This document shows positions 1-10,401 of a stretch of DNA of 64,000 nucleotides, piece after piece. How positions within the stretch are numbered: position 1 is the first letter of the stretch; the number at the start of each line of letters is the position of its first letter. The notes under the pieces are model-generated. The model was not told where the DNA came from and did no database searches. It saw nothing but the letters and a program-made list of their open reading frames with translations. The stretch is taken from positions 43,408,581 through 43,472,580 of the forward strand of contig OX442314.1 of the NCBI GenBank assembly GCA_949358305.1. The letters are read 5' to 3'. The position numbers and the translations under genes are program-made. The DNA is from Strigamia acuminata (lineage: Eukaryota; Arthropoda; Chilopoda; Geophilomorpha; Linotaeniidae).

Positions 1-466
1 AATTATAAACGAATTCTAATGACAAAATACATTTATTAAAAAATTGGTTTGATTCCAGATAAAGTGTAAAAAAAAAAATATTAAAAAAAACTGATTATTT
101 TATACTTACGGCAGGCACCTCAAAATAAATTATAATTTATTCATTTCGCATTGTCAATCATTTATGTTGACTCGTCTGATTTTTCATTTCACAATTTGCA
201 CTCGCAAAGTGTAAAGTGTGCAAAGTGCACGTGAAAAACGTCAACTCACGTTTGCGTGCTTGTTTTACTTGTTTGTTTGCTCGCTTGCTCGCTTTTCTTG
301 TTTGTTTTATTCGCTATTTACTTGTTTGTTTGCTTTACTGCCATTAATATCACATTTGAAAGCGATTATCGATTCTTTTTTTATTTACTGTGAACGAATA
401 AATTAGAAATATCACTTCCTCACTTTTAAATATCGTGCCAACATGTAAACTGTTTCTAGTTTTAAG
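1..466. other. AT-rich upstream region, no gene seen
   Basis: This is the 5' flank of the DEG/ENaC gene that starts at 467. It is AT-rich with pyrimidine-rich runs. A 62-codon open frame at 218-406 is low-complexity (Cys/Leu/Phe) and has no recognisable domain, so it is not called. Confidence 0.5.
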
Positions 467-2013
467 ATGCGCGCACCAAAGGCGAGAAATTTGCGCTGCA
501 TTCGCCGCCAAACGTCGAACAACTTAACTCGAACAATCGTGAGTTTGTTGTCGATTAGTTTGTGCACTTGGCAAGTCTACTTATGCTTGGCGAAATACTT
601 TGCCGTGCCCATCGCGACGTTCGTGCTCGTCCGCTCCTTCGACGTCTACCGGCCGCCCGCGATCACAATTTGCCCTTACAACTCCGACTTTGGCTACAAT
701 TTCAACTTGTCGTTCCAAACGACGTGCGAACAAGACGAAACGTGTAGAAATCTCACGTTGGAACAACGCAAATCCCACACCTTTTCCGAGCTCAACACCA
801 CGCTGTTGCGCTTGTGGAACCTCTGGGACACCGATCGACATCCGATGTTCAAGTTCACGGTCACAGTAGGGCAATTGGTATTACTCCACGCTAAGAGTTT
901 GATTTAATCCTTTGCGACATTTCCAGTGTAAATACGCGAGCAATCACAACGAGTGCGTGCAACACGAATGGTTGTCTGACACGCGCACCGACACCACGGG
1001 GGGTCGTTGCCGGGTTTTCCACACAGGTAAGTGATTGAATTAAATACAATTAAATAAATACTATGACTCCAACTAGATTTGGAATTGCTGTACGCTGGAA
1101 AATTGTGGGTTTCGTACCTCAAAATAACAAACTTCTCCTCCATCCCTGCTGAGTTCGGCAGGCATTTCATGGTGTGTATAGTTATTGCCACATTCAATAA
1201 AGCCTAACATGAGATTTAACACGAATCTCGTGTAACGTCGACACACAGCTGTGTTAACCTAATTCGTTATTGAATGCGCTTTACAGGCTAACGTACATTC
1301 GTCAAAAATTATCGACAAAATCTTCGTGCGGACAACATACATCGACGACTTGTATGCAAATGAAATTGAAGTGTCAGTTACAGAAGTACGAGAACTAAAT
1401 AAATCCATTTCGAATTCCATCTTAATTTAGTCTCCTTACACAGTTTAACTACCTAAATCTCGCCCATAATCCTTGCGGAAGCGAGGTCGGACAAATCGAG
1501 TGTCTCAACAACTGCACAAACGCATATTTGAACAACTCTAAAGCCGAATGCAAGTAAATGTCATAGATCAATTGTAAATATTAAAATAAAATCAACTGAT
1601 TGATTTTTTTTCTTCTCAGATGGCCGTTCTTCGAGTCGGATTTGCCGTACTGCGACTCCATGTCGCAAGTGGAAAAACTACGAGATCTCATTTTTCGATT
1701 TCGATTCACGAAAAAGAAGACGTGCTCCTGCAAACGCGCTTGCAATCAGACCAAATACTCGATCGTCCGAGTCATCAACCAGAGATCACTCGGCAATCTT
1801 TACGTTCCAATGTTTTTCAGCTCGAACAACAAACAAATCGTGTCGGAATTCCTCTTCTATCCCTTCTCGTCTCTCGTCTCCGATCTGGGCGGTAACATCG
1901 GCTTCTTTCTCGGCATCTCTCTCTTCTCTACGCTAACAAGTTCCTCGCAATTCATTCGACGATTCCTGTCAAGAAAACCGTCTCGCATACAACCAGCCTG
2001 TTTTATCGTGTAA
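467..2013 (+). CDS. DEG/ENaC (pickpocket-like) cation channel, six exons, complete
   Basis: Predicted amiloride-sensitive-type sodium channel subunit of the plasma membrane. The exons I infer are 467-865, 927-1026, 1077-1171, 1287-1385, 1444-1553 and 1620-2013. All introns are GT-AG and 50-115 bp. The spliced length is 1197 nt, an uninterrupted 398-aa frame. The N-terminal TM1 is followed by the family motif PAITICP. The extracellular part has GRCRVF, a PCG...EC...C...C cysteine pattern (exon 5) and a CSCKRAC segment. TM2 is preceded by SDLGGNIGFFLGIS, containing the G-x-S selectivity-filter motif. At 398 aa it is short for the family (usually 450-700), with a compact ectodomain. A RING pseudogene on the opposite strand ends about 130 bp downstream, tail to tail. 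Boundaries are inferred by eye, but the phases close perfectly. Confidence 0.85.
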
Positions 2014-2144
2014 TAATAATTAGTACCGGTATTATGAAAGGCGATGGGCAATTTGACGACTGCAAATAACAATAAAGAATACAAGATATAAATTTTTATT
2101 TTATTTAAAGACGAACTGATGAACTGAAATGTAATGAAAACACT

Positions 2145-2999
2145 TTAGGTAAATAATTGATGCAGGTCTTTGCACTTCTCGACTACTTCACGACACACAT
2201 GGCATTTTAATTGAACGTCCACTTGGACTGCCTTCTTGGCACACGCTGCACAAACCATGTGTCCACACTTGTACGATATATTGCACTGATTTGTGCAACA
2301 AAGTTGGCAAGTAAACTCGTTGTGTTCGCGCGTAAGGACCAGGTTTGTGACCGATTATCGGCCACTACAACACGCCCACATGGCCCAGCCCAACCCCACC
2401 GGCCAGGTGGCGTTGACGGTTGAGGGATGGTGACCAGGATGACGTCATATCCGGTCACCAACCCCACAACCAATGGGAAGAGGTACTCTCGTACCCATGG
2501 TGCAAGAGTGGGGTATAAAAGGCCCAACATCCTGTTTCTGGCCAGAGTTCCACAGGAACGGTCCTGACCAACATGAGACCGGTCCACACTCTTGTTCACC
2601 ATGGTGTCACTTAGGGACTTGGCCGGTTTGCCAATCCCAGTACCGTGAGCGATTACCATGGGCCAAATGAACATCGACGTGACCACGCCGCACAACCAGG
2701 TTAACCCTAACCACGTGTGTGCCGCGTGTGGTCGCAGATCCACTGCAGCCATGCAGTCGGAGCTTAGGAGAGACACAAGATATCGACCCCTAGACAACTG
2801 AATAAAGGCCTAAAACCTCAAACACAGTCTCTTGTAGTCTCTTATCTATACGTGTCGAGCGTCCGGCGCTGTTTAGGCATTCCCGTGCCCGAACAATGTC
2901 CGTCCACTCTCACAGGTTTTCGGCCGCTGCAGTCAAGAAGTACACCAACTCAATGGCCAATACGTGCACTTCTGGAGCTAAGTTTGTGATACTACCACT
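2145..2999 (-). pseudogene. Proline-rich RING gene remnant, split by a solo LTR
   Basis: The minus strand of 2145-2345 and 2919-2999 matches the C-terminal half of the RING genes at 10402-10974 and 13225-13944: the helical segment before the RING, then the CGH...CAAC and CHVC zinc ligands and the tail to the stop codon. A 569-bp LTR (2346-2914) with a 4-bp duplication interrupts it between the helix and the RING. At 2999 homology ends abruptly against an AT-rich repeat, so the proline-rich N-terminus is gone. It faces the DEG/ENaC gene at 467-2013, as in the other modules. Confidence 0.75.
2346..2914 (+). mobile_element. Solo LTR, 569 bp, TSD GGTT
   Basis: It begins TGTGACC and ends CTCACA. 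It is flanked by GGTT on both sides (2342-2345 and 2915-2918). It contains a TATA-like GGTATAAAAG near 2511-2520 and an AATAAA near 2801. Homology to the RING gene resumes exactly on both sides. No internal retrotransposon region is present, as expected from LTR-LTR recombination. Confidence 0.8.
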
Positions 3000-4124
3000 G
3001 GAAAAAAAATCAGATTTACTCACTTGTAAAGATTTGTAAATATATAGGAAGATGGATTTTACAAGTTTGTAAATTAGATTTACAAACAATTGAAAATAAG
3101 TCTTTTCCAAACATATTTACAATCTGGAAAGTGACCCTTTCCGTGACTTTTTTTACAATAACTTTCCAAACATTTTCAATTGTGTAATTATAAAATTTCA
3201 TAATATATTTCCAATGTATTTCCAATATATTTCCAATAAAAAAATCTACTACCCTCCAATTTGAAAAATTTAAATACACATTTCCAATGTATTTCCAATA
3301 TATTTCCAATAAAAAAATCTACTACCTTCCAATTTGAAAAATTTAAATACACAAACTCAATTCTTTTTTTTTTAAGCTGTTTGATTTTTTTTTTCAAACA
3401 CCTTTCAACAATTAGTTTTCATTGATTAGATCACAATTTGCATGTTTTATTAACAGTTTTATTTAAATTTATTTTAATCTTATAGTTTTCTTTTTTCTTA
3501 CCTTGACCTCTGCTGGAATTGAACCTGGGACCCTTTGTTCTAAAGACCACTACCCTATCCACTAGGCTAGCATGACTTGTGATAATTAGATGTGTAACTT
3601 CCCATAAGTTATATAGCTAATTCTTTGTTAAATGGTTTTGATTTGAATTCTCTAACAGTCAATTTGGTATGTATTGTTTGATATATATTGTATTTTAAGT
3701 GTACGAGCCGGTTGTTTGTTTCATTAACGACGGTACGTTTCGTCGACGAAACACGTATTTTTCCGTCCCTGCGCCCTGATTGGTCGTTTCCATATTGTGC
3801 CCACACGTTCGAAATTGGTTCGTTTTAGGCATTATTTTCTGTTCAGATTTCAAAATTGATACAATTATCATGTTCCTGACTGTATTTTACCTTGTGCCTG
3901 TTACATTTCATGCATTTTCTTGCCTTTACATTATTTTTACAATCATTGTGAAATGACATATTTTCATTTCATACATTTACAACACATTTCCAACTTAAAG
4001 AAAACTGATTGGAAACATAAGACTTTGAACAAAAGATTTACAACTTATTGGAAATATTAGTTTTCATCTCTAGAATTTACTACACATTTCCAGAAGTTTG
4101 GAAATATGTAATTATTTCTTCCAG
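3000..4124. repeat. AT-rich dispersed repeat with TTTCCAA motifs
   Basis: A low-complexity AT-rich block rich in TTTCCAATATATTTCC-type motifs. Its ends are weakly inverted (CTGGAAAAAA at the left, TTCTTCCAG at the right). Two near-identical stretches of about 90 bp lie in tandem at 3210-3350. A related copy lies at about 37020-37067 and 38001-38150, where another element has inserted into it. No target duplication was found and no coding capacity is evident. Confidence 0.5.
3508..3580 (-). repeat. tRNA-like / tRNA-derived SINE segment
   Basis: The minus strand reads as a tRNA-like block: an A-box-like TAGCCTAGTGGATA followed about 35 nt later by a B-box GGTTCAATTCC. The acceptor stem does not pair convincingly. 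The block lies inside a repeat, so a SINE head or tRNA relic is more likely than a functional tRNA gene. Confidence 0.5.
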
Positions 4125-4192
4125 ATGGAACATTCAGGGTGGTGCCAAGAATGTTTTATAAGTTGTTTACAACATTCTTTGAGAGTGGGGTA

Positions 4193-4462
4193 TTTGCTTG
4201 CTACTGTTGTATGCGCTGATAAAGGGCAAAACCAAAGCGGTGTATGAAGAGCTTCTGCGATATGTAGTGAGCTTAAACTTCCTCCGTGCACCTGGCACAA
4301 CAATCATTACGGATTTCGAGACCAGCCTGCTGCCGGCGATTCACCGCAAGCTACCAACTGTATATCACCAGGGATGTTTGTTCCACTTCAGTCTGCCTCT
4401 CTGGAGAAAATTGCAAAAATTTTGCATGGCGAGACAGTACAAGGACCCGGATTTTGGGAGTG
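4193..4462 (+). pseudogene. MULE transposase fragment
   Basis: Frame +, from about 4198, matches the core of the FLYWCH-MULE transposase at 56697-57869: GKT-AxYExLLRY, then TIITDFET with the second catalytic Asp, then LLPAIH, and a GCxFHF segment. The N-terminal FLYWCH domain and the first catalytic Asp are missing. The homology stops near 4462, where kinase sequence begins in another frame. This is a dead fragment. Confidence 0.7.
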
Positions 4463-4463
4463 C

Positions 4464-4803
4464 CGCTTGGCGTTTAGTTTGGCAACGGATACGTATCTTT
4501 TACTGGCTAGCGTGGTTGGGGTCGTCGTCTCCCGAAATGAAAATCATTTGGCTTTAATTGTGGAATTGCTCGGTGAGATACCGAGAGAAATGGCCTTCTC
4601 GGAAAAGTACCTAGTTTACTGAAGACGGTAAATTAATACATTCTTCAAAAATTGAGCGGTACGGGCTTTTTAAAGTCCTCACTAGAAAGTGTAATTGGAA
4701 TGAAAAAGAAAAGCATCAAATTTCTGACTTTGTATTGCCATATGTTCGCTATTGATCCGACCAAGTGGTGTTCAACTAAAGAGTCCCTTGCACATAAATA
4801 GCA
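4464..4803 (+). pseudogene. SRPK-like kinase C-lobe fragment
   Basis: A diverged duplicate of the C-lobe in the minus-strand kinase at 8322-9033, from AFSLATxTYL through SENHLALIVELLGEIPREM to the final AIDPTK and AHK. A stop interrupts it after SEKY (about 4620) and frameshifts follow. It is fused directly to the MULE fragment upstream. Confidence 0.7.
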
Positions 4804-4899
4804 ATAAATTCACGCGATAATTTGCCACACCAAATGCTCTAGAATAACCTCCCTTGTTCATTTTTGGTTGTCTACATTTATTAAAAACCAGCCACAGTA

Positions 4900-5050
4900 C
4901 AAGTTCATATAAATGCCACATTCATGAAGGTGTGTGGGCTTACAATACAATGAGAAATGTAAATGCCACATTCTTGCGAGCTTACAATATACTAGTATTA
5001 TTAAAGTATTAGAAAATATATCTGAAATGTGAAAATGACCAGTTGTTATG
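4900..5050. repeat. Dispersed repeat, AAATGCCACATTC units (copy 1)
   Basis: Two roughly 50-bp units each containing AAATGCCACATTC and GCTTACAATA, followed by an AGTATTATTAAAGTATTAGAA tail. The same arrangement recurs in the same orientation at 6245-6450. No coding potential is seen. Confidence 0.55.
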
Positions 5051-6244
5051 CTGGGATGGCAAGACACACATCTTGATTTTAAGTGCGCATATGTCTATGG
5101 AGAATCAGATCATCGGACATACATAAAGATTCCAGCTGGGGCTGGAAGCAAGCTCCTCCACAATGCTTGCGACATATTATAGAACTCTTTATTGTGTCAC
5201 TCCTTAGTTATTTTCACCATAGATTCCCAGTAATCTTATTTATAATTGTATGTCTTCTAGCACCATATTTGTATCCTTTGCCACTAGCCTGAGCTACTAT
5301 AGTTTTTTTCACTCTTATCCAACATGGCAGCCTCGAGGCCAAAATGGCCATGTTATTCCTATGGAAATTTGCTTTATTTGTAAGTTTTACACATTATTAA
5401 ACCTTTATTTTATATTTGTAGTCTTTTAGTTTAAATTGTGACGTGCTCGTTTCCGCCAGCGCCCCCTGTACCAATTTGTTTAATAAATTCACTTATGTAA
5501 ATTCTCGGCTTATGCATGGCTGCTTTTCATGAGACTCCACTTTCACATCCAGCTTTATCAAAAACAATCGATTAGAAATACACATAATTTGCGACGAGGA
5601 TGGGATACTTCCTTTGTGACTTTGTGACCTTGTAACAACCGAAGAAATAGACAAATTGTTAAATGGATTGTTAAACAAATTTGAGGATCTGAAAGTGGGC
5701 GACACCGACTCGCGAATTTCGCGAATTTTTGGAGGAAAATGGAATTTGCCATACCTTCTCCCCTCCGTATCAACCGACCACAAACTGAGCAGTTGAGGGT
5801 TTTGTTGGGACATACAAGCGATGCATAACCACGACGTCCCGTGGTCCCGTTATGGTGTTCTCACATCAGAAATTTTACATGGAAAAAGTCAAGGCAACAA
5901 ACACAGATTGAGCCACAATGAGAAGCCAACCAGGTCACCAGATTTTGTTAGTTATTTACCGAAATTTGATGCTTTATATGCGTAAATCTGCATTTCTACA
6001 TTTCTATTTGAGTTTTTGATGAGTTTTAACACATTTCGTGTTCATTTGTGATAATTATTTAATCCTAATCCGATATTTTTCTAACTTTATTTTGAATTGG
6101 ATACTTTGTGCTTTTTAAATTTCAATTATTTAAGAGTGTGACTTTGTTATAAAAAAAACCAGCTGCAATCAATCCCAGCCAAATGTATTCATGCCTAGGC
6201 CACCTAGGGAATAGCGCTCCCCGACAAGCCGACCAATACTCGCA
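5051..6244. other. Mostly non-coding, possible LTR/PBS remnant
   Basis: No convincing gene. A 150-bp stretch at about 5437-5586 starts TGTGACG and ends ACATA. It is followed by ATTTGCGACGAGGATGGGAT, which resembles the primer-binding region of the small element at 34337-34356. It may be a degraded LTR plus leader, but no second LTR or gag is visible. Confidence 0.3.
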
Positions 6245-6450
6245 ATACAATGGAAAATGTAAATGCCACATTCAAGGAGGAACGTGGTCATGCAATACGC
6301 ATTCATATAAATGCCACATTCACGGAGAAATGTGGGCTGTCACAATATAATAAAAACTGTAAATGCCACATTCATGAAGGAATGCGGGCTTACAATTACA
6401 CGAGTATTATTAAATTATCAGAAGAAATATCAGAAACTTTCAAATGACCA
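6245..6450. repeat. Dispersed repeat, AAATGCCACATTC units (copy 2)
   Basis: Three units with AAATGCCACATTC and the same ATTATTAAATTATCAGAA-like tail as the copy at 4900-5050, direct orientation. Short open frames across it are products of the repeat. Confidence 0.55.
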
Positions 6451-7110
6451 GAGCTCTCATCTGGTTCAACTAAGACAAATCATGTGCTCAGTTTATCCAG
6501 GGGTGACCACGTGGAGGTAGAGAGTTGGATTTTACACCCCCATGTAAAATATTACATTATTTCAAGATATTGAATCACTTAATTAATCCAAACATTACAT
6601 TCATGTCTCTGCTAAGCCAAATCGAGAGCACCGTGAAAATAATGTTCGAGTCGGACGTAGCCGCGGAATTTTTCGCGTTTTTACAACAATTTTTGTTTTA
6701 CAAATTATTACAGAATGTTGATTCAACAAGCTAAAACAAACAAGGTACCTAAAAACCGAATCCAAAATTAATAAGCGTCTATTTTAAATTAAATCCTCGA
6801 CCTCAACAACGTGATGCATGTAGCGAGGCACCGACATGAAAACGAACAAATAAAATCTACGGGGTTCACACGCGAAAGAAACGATTTATTGCTCGAGATA
6901 GAATGAATCCTCTCCACGTTATAAGAAGCGCATCGATCTAAACCTTACGGAGGCTGACATGGATCCTAAATTAGCGCTCTGTGTTTATGTTATTTAAAAA
7001 ATAAAAAATAAACACTTCGCACTGCAGTGAATTAAAAAACTAAAGTTTATTATCTGAACAGAAATAAAAATTGCCGAGTAGTAATTTGATTTTACATGCA
7101 AATTGCTTAC
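6451..7110. other. Intergenic, nothing firm
   Basis: AT-rich. A short open frame at about 6603-6734 (44 codons from an internal ATG) has a hydrophobic C-terminus but no recognised family. No repeat or RNA gene was recognised. Confidence 0.35.
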
Positions 7111-7425
7111 TCATTTTAAATAATAATGTAACCACACAGTCAAAATGATAATAAAAACGGTGAAAATGAAATAACTGACAATTTTTGGCCCTCCGCACCG
7201 ATATCGCCCATCTAGCGCAGCTTCCGGATCGTCCCTTGCGAAGGATCGGTAATTCCCTCCGCTTCGTCTTCGTATTTCATTGTGCAACGTCCTGTACGTG
7301 TTGCTGAGTAGAACGACACGGCGCAGCTTGGTGCGCTCTTCAATTCGATGGATTTTAGCACACGTTACACCGAGTATTCTTTCTGCATGTAAATTTTCCA
7401 CTACGGGGCGATTGGCGACCTCCAT
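7111..7425 (-). CDS. SERTA-motif-like small protein with C-terminal membrane segment
   Basis: A 104-aa single-exon frame. Residues 17-52 (ILGVTCAKIHRIEER, then LRRVVLLSNTYRTLHNEI) resemble the SERTA motif of SERTAD/Taranis-type transcriptional co-regulators, whose signature is LRRSVLxxNTLR. The last 20 residues form one hydrophobic helix ending HYYLK, so the protein looks tail-anchored. That is unlike soluble nuclear SERTA proteins. The next frame upstream on the same strand (7511-7813) has the same plan. The family assignment rests on motif recognition only; a lineage-specific gene is the alternative. Confidence 0.5.
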   Translation of the reverse strand: MEVANRPVVENLHAERILGVTCAKIHRIEERTKLRRVVLLSNTYRTLHNEIRRRSGGNYRSFARDDPEAALDGRYRCGGPKIVSYFIFTVFIIILTVWLHYYLK

Positions 7426-7510
7426 CGTGATGATTGTGACAATGTGATGTGGTGACTCAAATTGGGATGACTGGACAATGTTTTATTGGCTGATGATATC
7501 TTTAGTGAAT

Positions 7511-7813
7511 CTAAAAAGGTTTTTGTAATTTGCCTTGGCAGATCAAGACGAAAAGATAAAATGAGAGACAAACGAAAATGGGAAATAGAATGTGAATCAT
7601 TTCGAAATGTTGGGCATTGTCGTGCGTTTCCTGGCGCTTCACAAAGCGGCGTGCTTCGGTTTGAGCTGTAATCTGATTTCTGATGCTATTATTTAATTCT
7701 TCTGCCAATTTCTTACGAGTGTTATTTCTTAGAACTGTGCGGTGTAACGAGTCCGGACGTTTAGGTGTTGAAATTCGATTTGGCGAAATGATTGGTTTGT
7801 TGTTGGTGTTCAT
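7511..7813 (-). CDS. Small protein with C-terminal membrane segment, possible paralogue of 7111-7425
   Basis: A 100-aa frame, not firmly recognised. The N-terminal half is basic and Asn/Arg-rich, with SLHRTVLRNNTRKKLAEEL. This lines up loosely with the LRRVVLLSNTYRTLHNEI stretch of the downstream neighbour. Residues about 75-94 form one strongly hydrophobic helix, followed by a short basic tail. It is on the same strand as the SERTA-like gene, 85 bp away. Shared size, order and C-terminal anchor suggest tandem paralogues or two exons of one gene. Confidence 0.45.
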   Translation of the reverse strand: MNTNNKPIISPNRISTPKRPDSLHRTVLRNNTRKKLAEELNNSIRNQITAQTEARRFVKRQETHDNAQHFEMIHILFPIFVCLSFYLFVLICQGKLQKPF

Positions 7814-8321
7814 CGCGAATGGATTGTAGCGATCAAACGTGAATTGAATTGAATGTTGCAGTGCAGGCTTTTAAATCATGGTTGAAGATGGATACGTTTT
7901 GTTTTCGTAGCGAAAAAATGGAGAACGTTGTTTGGACGACTGCCCGTAGCGGGTGGATTGTTTAGCAACGTCTCAAGGACGATAATGTGAGCTAAAAGAA
8001 TTCATTTAATCAATAAAGTGTTAAGATAAAGCCACAAGTAGATTTTCGTTTAGTTTTGTTATTTTATTAAACTCCTTTCCGTCACAAATTTTTCTTTTCG
8101 TTTGGAAATATAAATTTCTATTTTGTCATCAATCGCATCATTCGTCCATCAATCTAAATCTCGACTTCCTTCTTGACTTATTTTACTGTGCACATAGTAA
8201 TAAGAAATAATTCAAATTAATATGAAAAAGAAGAAATAACAAAAGAATAATTCATTAATTCATTAATATCTTTCAATTATTTGGTTTTCGAATTATTGCT
8301 TGAATAAATAAAAATGTGGCA
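7814..8321. other. Intergenic, nothing recognised
   Basis: AT-rich sequence between two minus-strand genes. It lacks a long frame, tRNA or repeat that I could identify. Confidence 0.4.
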
Positions 8322-9033
8322 TTAAAACTGCAGCCATTTATGTGCAAGGGACTCTTTAGCCGAGCATCGCTTGGTCGGATCAATAGCCAACATTGGCAAC
8401 AGAAAGTCAGAAAACTCACGCGCTTCTTCCGCATCCCACTTGTACTTTCTAGACAGGACTTTAAAAAGTCCGTACTGCACAATGTTTGGGGAATGAATTA
8501 ATCTACCATCGTCAGTGAAATACTTCTCCGAGAAGGTCATTTCTCTCGGTATCTCTCCGAGCAATTCCACAATTAAGGCCAAATGATTTTCACTTCGAGA
8601 GACGACGATTCCATTTACGTCAACAACCTCGCTAGCCGGAAAAAGATATGTACCGGTTGCCAAACTAAATGCCGTGCAAGCTGCACTCCAAACATTCGCA
8701 TTCGCCTCATAATCCTCTTCCAGGATAACCTCGGGAGATCGATACGGCCACGTTTGAATTCTCTTACTAAACTTACGATCAACCCAGCACGCGTTGCCAA
8801 TATCAGTCACTGTAACTGAATAAATCTCCTTATCTGCAATCACGCACACATTTTCCGGCTTTATGTCCGTGTGAATTATATTACACGTGGTGTGCAAGTA
8901 TTCCAGCGCTTCAAGCACTTGCCTGACGATGATTTTGACACTGGTCAATGACGGGAGACCTCTCTGCACAAACTGAATCAAATTCTCGCCCAAAACTTCA
9001 AACACCATGCAAACATGATTGTCCGTGCCACAC
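8322..9033 (-). pseudogene. SRPK-type Ser/Arg protein kinase, N-lobe missing
   Basis: An open frame of about 236 codons covers the hinge to the end of an SR-protein kinase. It starts at CMVFEVLGENL (hinge). It has the SRPK-style catalytic loop HTDIKPEN, DIG in place of DFG followed by NACW, YRSPEVIL, the aC-F region, and a terminal AIDPTKR...AHKWL. The glycine loop and VAIK lysine are absent. Coding homology ends near 9033 at a GC-rich block unlike the neighbourhood. The ATG at 9050 lies in that block and is not a natural start. It is either the 3' exon of a gene whose upstream exons lie elsewhere or a truncated copy. A more decayed copy is at 4464-4803. Confidence 0.7.
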
Positions 9034-9432
9034 ACTGGGTGGGAACCCAATGGGTGACGTGGTCGGTTCTTCGACTAAACATTCGTGTCGTACTTACCTA
9101 CGACCCACGCGTCCACTCATGGAGGCTGCACAACGGGCTCAGCCGTCGTACTGAGTATCATTGTGGTGAATGGTGAGGAGTACAGAGTCCAAACCGGGAC
9201 ACAGCTTGTCCCTCCCAGATCAACAACTTCTCCTCTCGGGGAGCCACTCCAGACACGTCCTTCTCAGTCCGTATCCAGCACAACTCTCTCCTCCACTCCT
9301 CTCCTCACCACACCACTCCACTCCCTCCTCCCCGGGTTAGGGCAATTACCCACACAGGGGTTTGACCTTTGGGGCCGTATGGTGGTGTGTGGCAGTGCCG
9401 CAGGTCACTCAGGTGGCCTGACGGTCACATGA
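9034..9432. mobile_element. GC-rich inserted segment, possible solo LTR
   Basis: About 400 bp of markedly GC-rich DNA begins where the kinase frame breaks and ends in CGGTCACA at about 9429. That end resembles the TCACA end of the LTR families here. The left end (TGGGTGGGAA) and flanks give no matching target duplication, so this stays tentative. Confidence 0.35.
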
Positions 9433-9748
9433 CTTTTGCCACAATTTTGATATTTTTCCAAACCAACGACACCACCCAGTCACTGATTAGAAAACAGTTT
9501 TGTTCTTGACATTGAAGCTTGCTTGATCAGAAATTTAAATCATTACAGAAGGAAGAGAATAACACATCCCATCCACACGCACTGTGAGGATCTTTTGTTC
9601 ACAGAAGGACGAGCACTAAATAAACAGAAACACTACAGCTGCATTCGAAAATCATGTTAAAAAATGCAATTAAAATTTAAAAATGACTTTTCGAATGCAG
9701 CTACTGAATCCATTTCGAATTCCATCTTAATTTCGTCTGCTTACTCAG
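9433..9748. other. Non-coding, shared repeat upstream of channel copy B
   Basis: Contains AAATAAACAGAAACACTACAG and GAAAATCATGTT segments also found at about 47230-47310 and 63390-63470. They lie between the exon-4-like and exon-5-like parts of the channel copies. Exons 1-4 of the channel are not present. Confidence 0.5.
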
Positions 9749-10320
9749 TTTAACTACCTAAATCTCGCTGAAAATCCTTGCGGAAGCAAGGTCGGACAAA
9801 TCGAGTGCCTCAACATCTGCACAAACGCGTATTTGAACAACTCCAAAGCCGAATGCAAGTAAATGTTATAGATCAATTGTAAATATTAAAATAAAATCAA
9901 CTGATTGATTTTTTTCTTCTCAGATGGCCGTTCTTCGAGTCGGAATTGCCATACTGCGACTTCATGCCGCAGGTGGAAAAACTGCGAGATCTCGTTTTGC
10001 AATTTCAATTCACCAAAAAAAAGTCGTGCTCCTGCAAACGCGCTTGCAGTCAAACCAAATACTCGATAGTCCGAGTGGTCAACCAAGTCGATTCACTCGG
10101 CAATCTTTACGTCCCAATGTTTTTCAGCTCGAACAACAAACAAATCGTGTCGGAATTCCTCTTCTATCCCCTCTCGTCCCTCGTCTCCGATCTGGGCGGC
10201 AACATCGGCCTCTTTCTCGGCATCTCTCTCTTCTCTACGCCAACAATTTCCTCGCAAATCATTCGACGATTCCTGTCAAGAAAACCGTCTCGCACACAAC
10301 CACGCTGGTTTCTCGTGTAA
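9749..10320 (+). pseudogene. DEG/ENaC gene copy B, last two exons only
   Basis: Exon 5 equivalent 9749-9858 (110 bp) and exon 6 equivalent 9924-10320 (397 bp) are closely similar to those of the 467-2013 gene. Splice sites, phase, the PCG...EC...C pattern, the CSCKRAC segment, SDLGGNIGLFLGIS and the stop codon are all intact. No match to exons 1-4 was found within about 1 kb upstream. Instead there is a shared repeat and the truncated kinase. It is most likely a 5'-truncated duplicate. A very distant 5' part cannot be excluded. Confidence 0.75.
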
Positions 10321-10401
10321 TAAGAATTATTTCAAGTAACAATAAAGAATACAAGGCATGAATTTTTATTTTCTGATGAACTGAAATGTAATGAATGCAC
10401 T

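Noticed and set aside
581-874. Frames in other phases over the first channel exon
   Set aside because: The DEG/ENaC frame at 467-865 explains the sequence, with conserved motifs and splice sites.
2113-2135. CTGATGA...GAAA resembling a hammerhead ribozyme core
   Set aside because: There is no room for stem II between the two boxes and no flanking helices. It is shared only because the channel 3' flanks are duplicated.
3508-3580. Functional tRNA gene
   Set aside because: A and B boxes are recognisable but the acceptor stem does not pair and it lies within a repeat; kept as a SINE or relic.
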